Origin: JAXHMM01 sp964528445
GTDB taxonomy: Bacteria > Bacteroidota > Rhodothermia > Balneolales > Balneolaceae
DNA length: 64,000 bases
NCBI GenBank assembly: GCA_964528445.1
Contig: CAZGSL010000004.1
Coordinates: forward strand, 1 to 64,000
Direction of reading: 5' to 3'
Of this stretch, positions 33,192-42,320 are shown in pieces (position 1 is the first letter of the stretch; each line of letters begins with the position of its first letter). The notes under the pieces were generated by a model, which saw nothing but the letters and a program-made list of their open reading frames with translations, was not told where the DNA came from and made no database searches. Both the position numbers and the translations under genes were made by a program.

Positions 33192-35482
33192 CCGACGACG
33201 GTTAGCTTGGCGACACGCAGCATAAGGGTTTTTCTTCCACGTTCCTTGAAAAATACGGTTACTTTTGTTTTTTCTCCATCTCCTGAACGCGCGATTATTT
33301 TTCCGCGGCCGAAAACGTTGTGTTCCACTTTGGCTCCCACTTGGAAAGGGTCCTCCCCGGTATTGTCGTATTCGATGGTGGTCTCCCCGCCGGAGCTACG
33401 GTATTTCCGGCCTGTCAGAGGCTCCCTCCAGTCGTACTCCACCGTGGTCTCTCCGCCGGACGAGGAGTTCCCGCTGCCGGATTTTCCTCCGCCGGTGTTC
33501 CCCTCCCGTGAAAAGCGGCTGCTGTTCTGTGATATCGTGGAGCCGGTTTCGGTATGTACTACGTCGGGATTCACTTCGTCCAGGAAACGTGAGCGCATCA
33601 TGGGCTTCTCCTCCCCGTATTTATAGCGGCTGCGGCAGTGGCTGAAATAGAGTTTCTCCTGGGCGCGGGTTATGGCCACATAGAAAAGCCGGCGCTCCTC
33701 CTCGATGTCGGTCTCCTCGTTTTCACGACTTCCTACCGGAAACAGCTCCTCCTCCAGTCCCACGACAAACACCGCGGGGAACTCGAGCCCCTTGGCAGAA
33801 TGGACGGTCATAAGGGTAACGGCCGGTTTCTCCTCGTCGTACTTGTCGACATCGGTAATGAGGCTGATCTCCTGGAGGAATGAGGCCAGGGTGGGGTTGC
33901 CGGAATTCTTCTCAAAATAGGAGATGGCGTTCTCCAGCTCCAGGATATTCTCGCGACGGGTCATTGCCTTCGGGGAGTTCTCCTCCACCAGCGACTGCAT
34001 ATATCCCGAGCGGTTCAGCAGCCCGCGGGTAATTTCGGAAAGAGGAGCGCCGGACTCCTTTTTTTCGCGCAGTTCGTTGATCATCGCCACAAAATCCCTG
34101 ACGCTGTTTTCGGCCGGTTTGTAGAGATCCGCCTCCTCCACGTTCTCCAGCACCTTCCAGAGCGAGCGTCCCGTGGAACGTGCCGTGGAGGTCAGGTCCC
34201 GCAGGGATTTCTGCCCGATGCCCCGTGAGGGTTCGTTGATGATTCGGAGCAGGTTGGTATCGTCGTCCGGGTTGGCCAGTACCGTCAGGTAGGCCAGTAT
34301 GTCCTTTATCTCCTTGCGCTGGTAGAAAGAGAGTCCTCCCACCAGCTGGTAGGTGATGCCCTTCCGGCGGAAGACCTCCTCGAACACGCGGCTCTGGTAA
34401 TTGGTTCGGTAGAGTACGGCGAAATCGCTGTAGCGGTAGCCCTTGCGCGCCCGAAGCTGGTTGATGTGGGAGGCTACCCGGTTGGCCTCGTCCCTCTCAT
34501 CGTAATTCTCCAGCAGGGTTACCATATCCCCCATCTCGTTGTCGGTCCACAGGGTCTTTTCCAGGCGCCTGCGGTTCTGCCGGATTACCGAGTCGGCCAC
34601 CTTCAGGATGGCCTGGGTTGAGCGGTAGTTTCGCTCAAGGGGAATCTCGACTGCATCCTCGTAATCCTCCTTGAAGTCTAGGATGTTGGAGATGTCCGCT
34701 CCCCGAAACGAGTAGATACTCTGGGCGTCGTCTCCCACCACACAGAGATTCCGGTATTTTTCGGCGAGCATGTTGGTCACCTTGTACTGGGCGTGGTTGG
34801 TGTCCTGATACTCGTCGATCAGGATGTAGCGGAAACGCTCCTGGTATTTTTCCAGCACCTCCGGATGTTTCCGGAAAAGCTCCACCGGTTTGATGAGCAG
34901 ATCGTCGAAGTCCATGGCATTGTTGTGGCGAAGCCGCTCCACGTATATCTCATATATGCGGGCCGTAATATCGTCCAGAGTGCTGTGAATAAATTTTTCC
35001 CTGTATTCTCCCGGGAGTATCAGCTCGTTTTTGGCGTCGCTGATGCGGCGCTGGAGGATACGCGGACGGATCTCCTTGGGATCGTAGTTGTTCTCCCGGA
35101 GGATCTGTTTGATGGCGTTTTTGGAATCGTCCGTGTCGTAAATGGAGTAATTGGAATCAAAACCGATTTTCTCCGCCTCAAAACGCAGAATTTTCGAAAA
35201 CACCGAATGGAACGTACCCATCCAGACCCTGTCGGCATCCTCGCCGATCAGCTCGTCGATACGCTCCTTCATCTCCCGGGCCGCCTTGTTGGTAAAGGTC
35301 AGCGCCAGGATCTCGTCAGGTTCCGCATGTCCTTGGTCGATGAGGTAGGCAATACGGTAGGTCAGCACCCGGGTCTTGCCGCTGCCGGCACCCGCGACGA
35401 TAAGGAGCGGGCCGTCGGTATGACGCACGGCCTCGCGCTGCTGGGGATTGAGGTCTTGCAGAAATGTGGGATCCTGGGACAT
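33188..35482 (-). CDS. pcrA: UvrD/PcrA-type DNA helicase
   Basis: The 764-residue SF1A 3'-5' helicase acts in excision repair and removal of RecA filaments. Motifs are all present: LNPQQREAVRHTDGPLLIVA (Q-motif), Walker A AGAGSGKTRVLTYR, motif II IDEYQDTNHAQY, motif III VGDDAQSIYSFRGAD, motif IV LERNYRSTQAILK, motif V VTLMTVHSAKGLEF and motif VI LFYVAITRAQEKL. The C-terminal linker contains two copies of an SSGGETT-EYD peptide 22 residues apart, just before the Tudor-like segment FQVGAKVEHNVFGRGKII. The valS gene lies 63 bases upstream. Confidence 0.95.
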   Translation of the reverse strand: MSQDPTFLQDLNPQQREAVRHTDGPLLIVAGAGSGKTRVLTYRIAYLIDQGHAEPDEILALTFTNKAAREMKERIDELIGEDADRVWMGTFHSVFSKILRFEAEKIGFDSNYSIYDTDDSKNAIKQILRENNYDPKEIRPRILQRRISDAKNELILPGEYREKFIHSTLDDITARIYEIYVERLRHNNAMDFDDLLIKPVELFRKHPEVLEKYQERFRYILIDEYQDTNHAQYKVTNMLAEKYRNLCVVGDDAQSIYSFRGADISNILDFKEDYEDAVEIPLERNYRSTQAILKVADSVIRQNRRRLEKTLWTDNEMGDMVTLLENYDERDEANRVASHINQLRARKGYRYSDFAVLYRTNYQSRVFEEVFRRKGITYQLVGGLSFYQRKEIKDILAYLTVLANPDDDTNLLRIINEPSRGIGQKSLRDLTSTARSTGRSLWKVLENVEEADLYKPAENSVRDFVAMINELREKKESGAPLSEITRGLLNRSGYMQSLVEENSPKAMTRRENILELENAISYFEKNSGNPTLASFLQEISLITDVDKYDEEKPAVTLMTVHSAKGLEFPAVFVVGLEEELFPVGSRENEETDIEEERRLFYVAITRAQEKLYFSHCRSRYKYGEEKPMMRSRFLDEVNPDVVHTETGSTISQNSSRFSREGNTGGGKSGSGNSSSGGETTVEYDWREPLTGRKYRSSGGETTIEYDNTGEDPFQVGAKVEHNVFGRGKIIARSGDGEKTKVTVFFKERGRKTLMLRVAKLTVVG
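33365..33463 (-). repeat. In-frame 66-base tandem duplication in the pcrA linker
   Basis: The codons for SSGGETTVEYD (33431-33463) and SSGGETTIEYD (33365-33397) repeat with a period of 66 bases. The DNA differs at several third positions, so the duplication is not recent. It sits in the flexible linker between the helicase core and the Tudor-like domain. Confidence 0.7.
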
Positions 35483-35545
35483 GTATAGGGTGGAGTTCTC
35501 CTGGAATCCCCCGCCGGACGGGGGAGTGTCGTTGCGATTCTTATG

Positions 35546-38233
35546 TTACCGTTTCAGCTCCTTCAGAATATCCCGCAGCTTGCGGAGGTTGGTTTCGGTA
35601 TCGCTCTCTTTCTCCCTCTCGCGACGGACCACCTCTTCGGGGGCGTTCTCCAGGAACTGCTCGTTGTCGAGTTTCTTCCGGACGGACTGCAGAAAACCCT
35701 TCAGGCGTTCTATTTCCTGTTCGATACGATCGCGCTCTTTCTCCAGGTCGATAAGTCCGGCGAGAGGCACAAAAATTTCGCTGCCTTCCACAACGGCCGA
35801 GGCCGAAGTGTCGGGCTTCTCCATCTGCTCGGAGACCCGGAATTGACTGATGTTCTGCAGTTTTCGAAAAATCCATTCGTTGGACTTCAGGGCGGAGGCC
35901 GTCTCCCCGTCGCCGGCCTTGATGTGCAGGTCGATTTCGGAGCCGGCACCCACATTGAATTCCGCCCGGATGTTGCGAACGGACGAGATCATCTTCTGTA
36001 TGGCCGAAAAGAGCTCTACGTCCCCGGGCGAGAGTCCGGAGTCGTCAAACTCGGGCCAGCGGGCTACGATGATCGCCTCTTCGGGACCTCGTTCGCGGAT
36101 GCGCTGCCAGATCTCCTCGGTGAGGAAGGGCATGAAGGGATGGAGCATTTTCATAAGTTCCTCGAAAAAATTGAGTCCCCTCCCGAGGTGCTCAACTGGT
36201 ATGGGCTCGCCGGGGCGGTCCGCCTTGATCAGCTCGATGTACCAGTCACAGAAGTCGTCCCATATCAGCTTGTAAATTTTTCTCAGCGCCTCGTTGATGC
36301 GGTAGGATTCCATGTCGCGGTTGACGTCGCGTATGGTCTCCTGCAGGCGGGAGAGCATCCACCGGTCGGCAAGGTTCTTCTCGTCGATGGAGAGGCTTTC
36401 TGGATAGTCGGTATCCTCCTGCCGGTTCATCATCAGGAACCGGAAGGCGTTCCAGATCTTGTTGGCAAAGTTCCGTCCCTGCTCGCATAGCTGTTTCTCG
36501 AACAGAAGGTCGTTTCCCGCCGGGGAGGAGAAGAGCATGCCCACGCGCACCCCGTCGGCCCCGTACTGGCGGATCAGTTCCAGCGGATCGGGAGAGTTAC
36601 CGAGGGATTTTGACATTTTCCGCCGCTGGCTGTCGCGGACGATTCCCGTATAATAGACGTTGCTGAAGGGTTTCTCATCCCGGAATTCGTAACCGGCCAT
36701 AATCATCCGGGCGACCCAGAAAAACATGATTTCCGGCGCGGTCACCAGGTCGTCGGTAGGGTAGTAGTATTCGATCTCCTCGTTTCCCGGATTTTTGAAA
36801 CCGTCGAAGACGGTAATGGGCCAGAGCCACGAGGAGAACCAGGTGTCGAGGACGTCTTCGTCCTGGCGTATCTCATTCGGGGAGAGCTCCCTGCCTGATT
36901 TTTCCCTGGCTTTTTCCAGGGCCTCTTCGGACGTCTTTGCGATCACATACTCATCGGCGCCCTCCCCGTAGTACCAGGCAGGTATGCGCTGCCCCCACCA
37001 GAGCTGCCGGGATATACACCAGTCCCGTATGTTCTCCATCCAGTGGCGGTAGGCGTTCTTGAACTTGGGCGGATGAAACGATATTTCGTCGTTTTCCACA
37101 TTTTCCAGCGCGGGACGAGCCATCTCCTCCATCCGGCAGAACCACTGCAGGGAGAGCCGGGGTTCGATGACGGCGTCGGTGCGCTCGGAAAAGCCCACAC
37201 TGTTGGTCACCTCCTCGGTTTTGACCAGACGTCCCTCGGCTTCCAGGTCGTCCACCACCTTTTTCCGCGCTTCGAACCGATCCAGGCCCACGTGAATTTC
37301 CGCCGCCTTGCTCAGCGTGCCGTCGGGATTGAACATGTCGATGATCTCCAGGTCGTGCCGCCTGCCGATGTCGTAGTCGTTGGGATCGTGGGCGGGTGTG
37401 ATCTTAAGGCAGCCGGTGCCGAATTCCGGATCCACGTACTCGTCCGCAATAACAGGCACCTCCCGGTTCACCAGCGGGATCACGGCGGTTTTGCCGACCA
37501 GGTGACCGTACCGGTCGTCTTCCGGATGTACGCAGACAGCCGTGTCCGCCAAAATGGTTTCCGGTCGGGTGGTGGCGATAACCACACTGCCTTCCCCGCC
37601 GGCCAGGTCGTAGCGAACGTGGTAAAAATCGGATTGCACCTCCCGGTGAATAACCTCCTCGTCGGAGAGGGCGGTCTTCGCCTCCGGGTCCCAGTTGATC
37701 ATTCGCCGCCCCCGGTAGATCTTGCCCCGTTCGTAGAGTTCGATAAAGCAGTCGATCACCGACTCGTAGAGGTCCTCCTCCATGGTAAAACGGGTTCTCT
37801 CCCAGTCGCAGGAGGCCCCGAGCTTGCGCAGCTGCTGCAGGATAATGCCCCCGTGCTTCTCGGTCCATTCCCAGGCGTGGTCCAGGAATTCCTCCCGCGT
37901 CAGGTCGGCCTTGGTGATGCCCTCCTCGCGAAGCTTGCCCACGACTTTCGCCTCGGTGGCGATGGAGGCGTGGTCGGTGCCGGGTATCCAGCAGGCGTTT
38001 TTGCCCAGCATGCGGGCCCGCCGGACCAGCACGTCCTGTATGGTATTGTTGAGCATGTGTCCCATGTGCAGCACACCTGTCACATTGGGAGGGGGAATGA
38101 CCACGGTATACGGTTCCCGGTCGTCCGGTTCGGAGTGGAAGAAGCCGTTCTCCTCCCAGTAATCGTACCACCGCTCCTCCGCGGCCTGCGGGTCGTAATG
38201 CTTGGGAATGTCGGTCGTGATCTTGGAACTCAT
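35546..38233 (-). CDS. valS: Valyl-tRNA synthetase
   Basis: The 895-residue class Ia synthetase charges tRNA-Val. It has the HIGH-type motif PPPNVTGVLHMGHMLNN, the editing (CP1) domain with TTRPETILADTAV and the KMSKS loop KMSKSLGNSPDPLELI. The anticodon-binding domain (ANKIWNAFRF) and the C-terminal coiled-coil arm (LIDLEKERDRIEQEIERLKG) follow. Length is normal. I used ATG 38233, where homologous sequence starts; the frame extends 14 codons further up without conserved content. It follows rsmB by 58 bases. Confidence 0.97.
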   Translation of the reverse strand: MSSKITTDIPKHYDPQAAEERWYDYWEENGFFHSEPDDREPYTVVIPPPNVTGVLHMGHMLNNTIQDVLVRRARMLGKNACWIPGTDHASIATEAKVVGKLREEGITKADLTREEFLDHAWEWTEKHGGIILQQLRKLGASCDWERTRFTMEEDLYESVIDCFIELYERGKIYRGRRMINWDPEAKTALSDEEVIHREVQSDFYHVRYDLAGGEGSVVIATTRPETILADTAVCVHPEDDRYGHLVGKTAVIPLVNREVPVIADEYVDPEFGTGCLKITPAHDPNDYDIGRRHDLEIIDMFNPDGTLSKAAEIHVGLDRFEARKKVVDDLEAEGRLVKTEEVTNSVGFSERTDAVIEPRLSLQWFCRMEEMARPALENVENDEISFHPPKFKNAYRHWMENIRDWCISRQLWWGQRIPAWYYGEGADEYVIAKTSEEALEKAREKSGRELSPNEIRQDEDVLDTWFSSWLWPITVFDGFKNPGNEEIEYYYPTDDLVTAPEIMFFWVARMIMAGYEFRDEKPFSNVYYTGIVRDSQRRKMSKSLGNSPDPLELIRQYGADGVRVGMLFSSPAGNDLLFEKQLCEQGRNFANKIWNAFRFLMMNRQEDTDYPESLSIDEKNLADRWMLSRLQETIRDVNRDMESYRINEALRKIYKLIWDDFCDWYIELIKADRPGEPIPVEHLGRGLNFFEELMKMLHPFMPFLTEEIWQRIRERGPEEAIIVARWPEFDDSGLSPGDVELFSAIQKMISSVRNIRAEFNVGAGSEIDLHIKAGDGETASALKSNEWIFRKLQNISQFRVSEQMEKPDTSASAVVEGSEIFVPLAGLIDLEKERDRIEQEIERLKGFLQSVRKKLDNEQFLENAPEEVVRREREKESDTETNLRKLRDILKELKR

Positions 38234-38291
38234 GAAGTGAAACACAAAACGATTAGAAAGCCGGATGTGCAGCACATCACAGCGCCGGCAG

Positions 38292-39617
38292 CTATTTCCT
38301 GTTCAGGCGTACGCCGAAATGTCCGTCGCTCTGGTGCTTGTGAGGGAACGTCTGGTAGGCCTGTCCATCCTCAAAAAAGGTCTCCTCGGGCAGGTAACCT
38401 TCCACGGATGCCAGCTCAAAATCCTCATGCCGCTCCAGGAAGTTTTCCACCTGATGCCAGTTCTCCTCCTCTTCCAGCGAGCAGGTGCTGTATACCAGCC
38501 GCCCGCCCTCTTTGACCATGGCAGCGGCGGAATCCAGCAGTTTGGCCTGTTGCTCAACGGCACCCTCCAGATCCTCCTCATCCCTGCGCCAGCGCAGGTC
38601 GGCCCGCTTGCTCAGCACGCCGGTTCCAGTACAGGGGGCGTCCAGCAGCACCGCGTCGGCCGGCGGAAGCTCCAGTTCGGTTACGTCGGCCCGGCGCACG
38701 CGAATGTTTTCCGCGTGGTGCTCCACCGCGCTTTGCGCTAGCTTTTCCAGGCGCTCGGACGAGATATCGACCGCCAGGATGCTCCCTTCCGCATCCATCA
38801 GGTCCGACATTACCATACTCTTGGTACCGGGGGCCGCGCAGAGATCGTATACCGTCTCCCCGGGCTGGGGATCCAGCAGGATGGGGGCGAAGCCTGCGGC
38901 GATATCCTGGATGATGCAGAAGCCTTTTTCCAGCCATCCCTTGGAAATGAACGGGGCCACGCTCTCCACCTGGAAGTACCCGGGCAGCCAGTCGCTCTCT
39001 TCAAATTCTACGTCGTTTTTGGTCATCCGAAGTTTAAAATTCTCGGTTTTGGTCCGAAGGTTATTGACACGGACATAGTAGACGGGGCGGCGGTTGTTCG
39101 CCTGCATAAGCTGAAAAGCCTCCCGCTCGCCAAAACGCTTGGTCCACCTGTTTACCAGCCACTCCGGGTGGGAGAAGGTGGTTGCGATCAGTTTGCTCCG
39201 TTCCTCGAACTGGGGCTTGGGCAGATCTTCTACCTCACGCTGCAGGTTTCTCAGAATGGCGTTGACCAGGTCTCCGGTTCGCGATCCGAGGGAGTACTTG
39301 GCGATCTCCACAGACTCGTTGATAGCGGCGTAGTCGGGCGTGCTGTCCATGAACACCATATCGTAGACCCCCAGCCGCAGGATATTCTTGAGATGGGGCT
39401 TCATCTCTTCGATACCGACGTTGGAAAAATGGTCGATCAGGAAATCGAGATAACTGCGGCGCCTCAGAATGTTCTGCACATACTCCCTCACTTCGGCCCG
39501 GTCCCGGACTTCCAGCTCGTCGGCGGAGGCGTAGTTGAGGATCCCGTTTTCGTCAAAATCCTTTAGTATTTCAATGCTGACCGAGCGAGCAGAGGCTTCC
39601 GTTTCCAAATCAGGCAT
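38292..39617 (-). CDS. rsmB: 16S rRNA cytosine-967 C5 methyltransferase RsmB
   Basis: The 441-residue enzyme has an N-terminal NusB-like RNA-binding domain (about 1-150; SARSVSIEILKDFDENG, LVNAILRNL). The RsmB/NOP2 catalytic domain has the SAM motif VYDLCAAPGTKSMVMSDLM, the Pro-Cys motif LLDAPCTGTGVLSK and the nucleophile LVYSTCSLEEEEN. Both conserved Cys are present. It methylates C967 of 16S rRNA in known cases. It lies upstream of valS in the same direction. A TATTTTTG box at 39726-39733 (minus strand) could belong to its promoter, but no spaced TTG is visible. Confidence 0.93.
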   Translation of the reverse strand: MPDLETEASARSVSIEILKDFDENGILNYASADELEVRDRAEVREYVQNILRRRSYLDFLIDHFSNVGIEEMKPHLKNILRLGVYDMVFMDSTPDYAAINESVEIAKYSLGSRTGDLVNAILRNLQREVEDLPKPQFEERSKLIATTFSHPEWLVNRWTKRFGEREAFQLMQANNRRPVYYVRVNNLRTKTENFKLRMTKNDVEFEESDWLPGYFQVESVAPFISKGWLEKGFCIIQDIAAGFAPILLDPQPGETVYDLCAAPGTKSMVMSDLMDAEGSILAVDISSERLEKLAQSAVEHHAENIRVRRADVTELELPPADAVLLDAPCTGTGVLSKRADLRWRRDEEDLEGAVEQQAKLLDSAAAMVKEGGRLVYSTCSLEEEENWHQVENFLERHEDFELASVEGYLPEETFFEDGQAYQTFPHKHQSDGHFGVRLNRK

Positions 39618-39791
39618 TCCGTTTAAGGTTAGAATTTCGTTAAATATAAGGGGTTTCGGAGACTTTTAATTTACGCATCTCCCGCCTCCGCCGTCCCGGG
39701 CACTGACCTTTGCAAAAGGAGGATGCAAAAATAGTGTTTTGAGGAGGGAGTTGCTAATGGAAGATGAACTCTTTTGCGGCGCGGTGCGGGT

Positions 39792-41108
39792 TCACGAGCG
39801 CACTTTCGCCATCCAGTAAACGGGGATGCCCAGAAGGAGGATTCCGGCCCCGTACAAGGCACCGTACCCGGTTACGGTCAGCGAAGACCATAGCAGGTAG
39901 CCGCAGGTGGCGGCGAACAGCACGGGCGTGATCGGGTAGAGCGGTACCCGGTAGGGAAGGGATTTCCCGCTCTCCCGGCGCCTGAAAATGAACAGGGAGA
40001 GCGTGGTAAGCAGCATAAAAAACCAGAAAACCGGTGCTGTGTAGTCGACCATCGTGCTGATGGCCTCTTCGGTAAAGGCCCCGATCAGGACCAGCAGCAG
40101 GGCGATTCCGCCCTGCAGGATCAACGCGTTCTGCGGGCTGTCGGTCAGCCGATTCCATATGCCGAGCACGCTGAGGCGGGAAAAATCCCTGCCCAGCGCA
40201 TAGTTGGTGCGCGCCCCGGTGATAATAGTGGCATTGGCGGTGGAGAGGGCCGCCAGTATGACAATCAGTCCGACCACGTATCCCCCTTCCATCCCGACCA
40301 CCATCTCCGTCAGGTCAATCCCGATGGTTTCGGAGTTGCGGAGTGTTTCCAGTCCCAGCACCTGCAGGTAGGCCACGTTGATAAGAACGTACAACAGGGT
40401 AATAAGCAGCAGTCCCCCGACCAGGACCTTGACCATGTTGCGCCGGACGTTCCGAAGCTCTCCCGAAAGATAGGCCGCCTCATTCCATCCCCCATAGGTG
40501 AGCAGCACGAAAATCATCGCCAGTCCCGCGGAGCCCTCGCCGCCGGTAAGGGACTGCGGCCGGTAGGTGCCGGTTGATCCCAGGGTGACCCCGAGCACTC
40601 CGAGCAGCAGAAGTATGGCCACTACAATCCCTGCCAGTACGTTCTGGACGTTTTTGGAGGGGCGTGTCCCCCAGATATTGAGCAGGGTGAGCAGTATGAC
40701 CGCTGCGGCGGCGTAGAGTGCCGAACTGTAGGCTCCCAGCTGGAGGAAACGGGATGCGTAATCACCCAGTATGAAGCCGGCCAGGGCTATGGATCCGGTC
40801 TGGATCACCGTCATACGTCCCCAGCTGAACAGGAAACCCAGCCCGGGCCCGTAGGCTTTTCTCAGGAAATGGTACTCTCCTCCGGTATCGGGATGTGCGG
40901 AGGCTAGTTCGGCATAGCAGAGCGCACCCAGAATGGAGATTCCGCCTCCGGCCACCCAGAAGAGGATGAACTCCAGTCCGCTGCCCGAATTCTGTGCGAC
41001 GATGGGAGGGAGGCGGAATATGCCAATCCCGATCACGATGCCGACAATAACGGCGATCACGTTCAGGATGGTGAATATCTTGCGGGGTCTTCCGGGAGAT
41101 ATGTTCAT
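39792..41108 (-). CDS. APC-superfamily amino acid permease
   Basis: The 438-residue integral membrane protein has about twelve hydrophobic segments. The first carries the unwound-helix substrate motif GIVIGIGIFRLPPIVA. It is followed by LGALCYAELASAHPDTGGEY, characteristic of APC/LAT-type amino acid transporters. The later GARTNYALGRDF loop is also conserved. It probably exchanges or imports an amino acid or polyamine; the substrate is not readable. Its ATG is 16 bases after the stop of the exported methyltransferase gene, so the two are likely one transcript. Nothing else in the 174-base gap towards rsmB resembles a gene. Confidence 0.92.
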   Translation of the reverse strand: MNISPGRPRKIFTILNVIAVIVGIVIGIGIFRLPPIVAQNSGSGLEFILFWVAGGGISILGALCYAELASAHPDTGGEYHFLRKAYGPGLGFLFSWGRMTVIQTGSIALAGFILGDYASRFLQLGAYSSALYAAAAVILLTLLNIWGTRPSKNVQNVLAGIVVAILLLLGVLGVTLGSTGTYRPQSLTGGEGSAGLAMIFVLLTYGGWNEAAYLSGELRNVRRNMVKVLVGGLLLITLLYVLINVAYLQVLGLETLRNSETIGIDLTEMVVGMEGGYVVGLIVILAALSTANATIITGARTNYALGRDFSRLSVLGIWNRLTDSPQNALILQGGIALLLVLIGAFTEEAISTMVDYTAPVFWFFMLLTTLSLFIFRRRESGKSLPYRVPLYPITPVLFAATCGYLLWSSLTVTGYGALYGAGILLLGIPVYWMAKVRS

Positions 41109-41124
41109 GGATCAGGGAGGGACT

Positions 41125-41964
41125 TCAGTTCCGCGATCCCGTCCACTGAACCTTTGTTTTGGTGTTGCCCCGATGAATCTGGGCGGTACCTTCAATGGCC
41201 CCGTCGGCGGCTCGGCCGCTCAGGATGTAACGGGTGCCGCCGTCGTTGAGAATGATGCTGATGCGTTCTCCCGTCAGCGAGGTCTCCTCCACGGAAACAG
41301 GTGAGCCGCCGCTGGTCACGCTGACGTCGATCATCTGGTATTGCTGGTCGATGCTGGCGGAGTAATTGCGGTCTCCCACGGTCCAGCTCCAGTCTCCCTC
41401 CACCCGGGCGGGAATGATCCAGAAGTAGATGCGGTGGCTTCCCGATCCGGAATCCACGCTCTCTTCCATGTCCGGCTCCCAGTCGCCCATGTCAAAACTG
41501 TGGGAAACCACCCTTGTGCCGGGGGTCAGCTCCTCCAGTAGCCGGGGGCGAAGTTCGCGGTTTACGCTGGTCAGCAGATACATGGTGATGACGTTGGCAT
41601 CGCTGAAATCGGTTTCAAAAATATCCTCCTGAAGGAACATTACGCGATCGGCCACGCCCTGTTCTTCCGCGTTCGCCCGGGCCTCCTTGATGCGTTCGGG
41701 ATCCAGGTCGATGCCGTGTCCGACGGCGCCCCTCTGGGCCGCGGTGATCACGATCCGTCCGTCGCCCGAGCCCAGGTCGATGACGTAGTCGCCCTCCTTG
41801 ACGTCGGCGACCTCAAGCATGCGTTCTACCACGTCCTGCGGGGTGGGGACGTAGGGTACGTCGAGGTCCTGGGCCTGAAGGGTTGCCTCCCCCGCCATTA
41901 TTGCGAAAATAACGGCCAGGCTTGTACAGACGGTGCGAAACAGACGATCCGAAAATTTCTTCAT
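41125..41964 (-). CDS. Exported class I SAM methyltransferase with C-terminal beta domain
   Basis: The product has 279 residues. A classical signal peptide (LAVIFAIMAGEATLQAQ) leads to the mature start DLDVPYVPTPQDVVERML. The methyltransferase domain has motif I YVIDLGSGDGRIVITA, an acidic strand end in HGIDLDPERI and motif IV DANVITMYLLTSVNRELRP. The last 95 residues form a separate small beta-rich domain (WSWTVGDRNYSASI to GTAQIHRGNTKTKVQW). This architecture is known among secreted methyltransferases of unknown substrate. The export signal makes a cytosolic role unlikely. The APC permease gene follows at once. This is the second exported methyltransferase in the window. Confidence 0.88.
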   Translation of the reverse strand: MKKFSDRLFRTVCTSLAVIFAIMAGEATLQAQDLDVPYVPTPQDVVERMLEVADVKEGDYVIDLGSGDGRIVITAAQRGAVGHGIDLDPERIKEARANAEEQGVADRVMFLQEDIFETDFSDANVITMYLLTSVNRELRPRLLEELTPGTRVVSHSFDMGDWEPDMEESVDSGSGSHRIYFWIIPARVEGDWSWTVGDRNYSASIDQQYQMIDVSVTSGGSPVSVEETSLTGERISIILNDGGTRYILSGRAADGAIEGTAQIHRGNTKTKVQWTGSRN

Positions 41965-42206
41965 GGTTGTTCCTCTGATTGAGTAGTGAATATTTCCCGA
42001 TTGAAAATTACGGCTCCGAATTTTGAACAGTATAACAAATCTACATGTATAACCTATGGATCATTCCTTTAAGGTGCGCGATAACAAGAATTTAAAAAAA
42101 TTTACAAAAAATGACTGCGTGCCGTCTTTTCCTTCCGGCCGCCGCCGCGTTTCTCCCGTCGGACTTTTCCACCCCGGCTCCAGGGCGGGAAAGGGGTGTT
42201 ATTCCT

Positions 42207-42238
42207 TTGCCTTTTGATAGAAGAAAGCCTAACTTTTG
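42207..42238 (+). promoter_or_regulatory. atpD promoter, Bacteroidota type
   Basis: TTG at 42207-42209, exactly 20 bases, then TAACTTTTG at 42230-42238 match the Bacteroidota sigma-A pattern (TTG / TAnnTTTG), allowing one extra T. It lies about 83 bases upstream of the atpD start. The stretch TAACTTTTGCCG recurs at 9153. Confidence 0.55.
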
Positions 42239-42261
42239 CCGCTTCAAAGATGGAGGATTTG

Positions 42262-42283
42262 TCACGGCTCTCCTAAGCCGTGA
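42262..42283 (+). other. Perfect hairpin in the atpD leader
   Basis: TCACGGCT (42262-42269) and AGCCGTGA (42276-42283) form a perfect 8-base-pair stem with loop CTCCTA. An A+T-rich stretch follows, up to about 20 bases before the atpD ATG. It could stabilise the messenger, act as an attenuator or bind a regulator. There is no clean T-run. Confidence 0.5.
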
Positions 42284-42320
42284 AAGTCTAAATTTTAAAA
42301 ATTTTCAACCGTACCACACC

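Larger units (their letters stand above)
41965..42320. other. Divergent region between methyltransferase 2 and atpD
   Basis: These 356 bases carry no gene. The left half is A+T-rich and must contain the promoter of the methyltransferase-APC pair; I found no well-spaced element there. The right half holds the atpD promoter (42207-42238) and the hairpin (42262-42283). An open frame running into atpD from 42111 is not conserved-looking and is rejected as coding. Confidence 0.6.

Noticed and set aside
42111..42320. N-terminal extension of atpD from 42111
   Set aside because: The extension runs over the promoter and hairpin, and the conserved beta-subunit start is at 42321.
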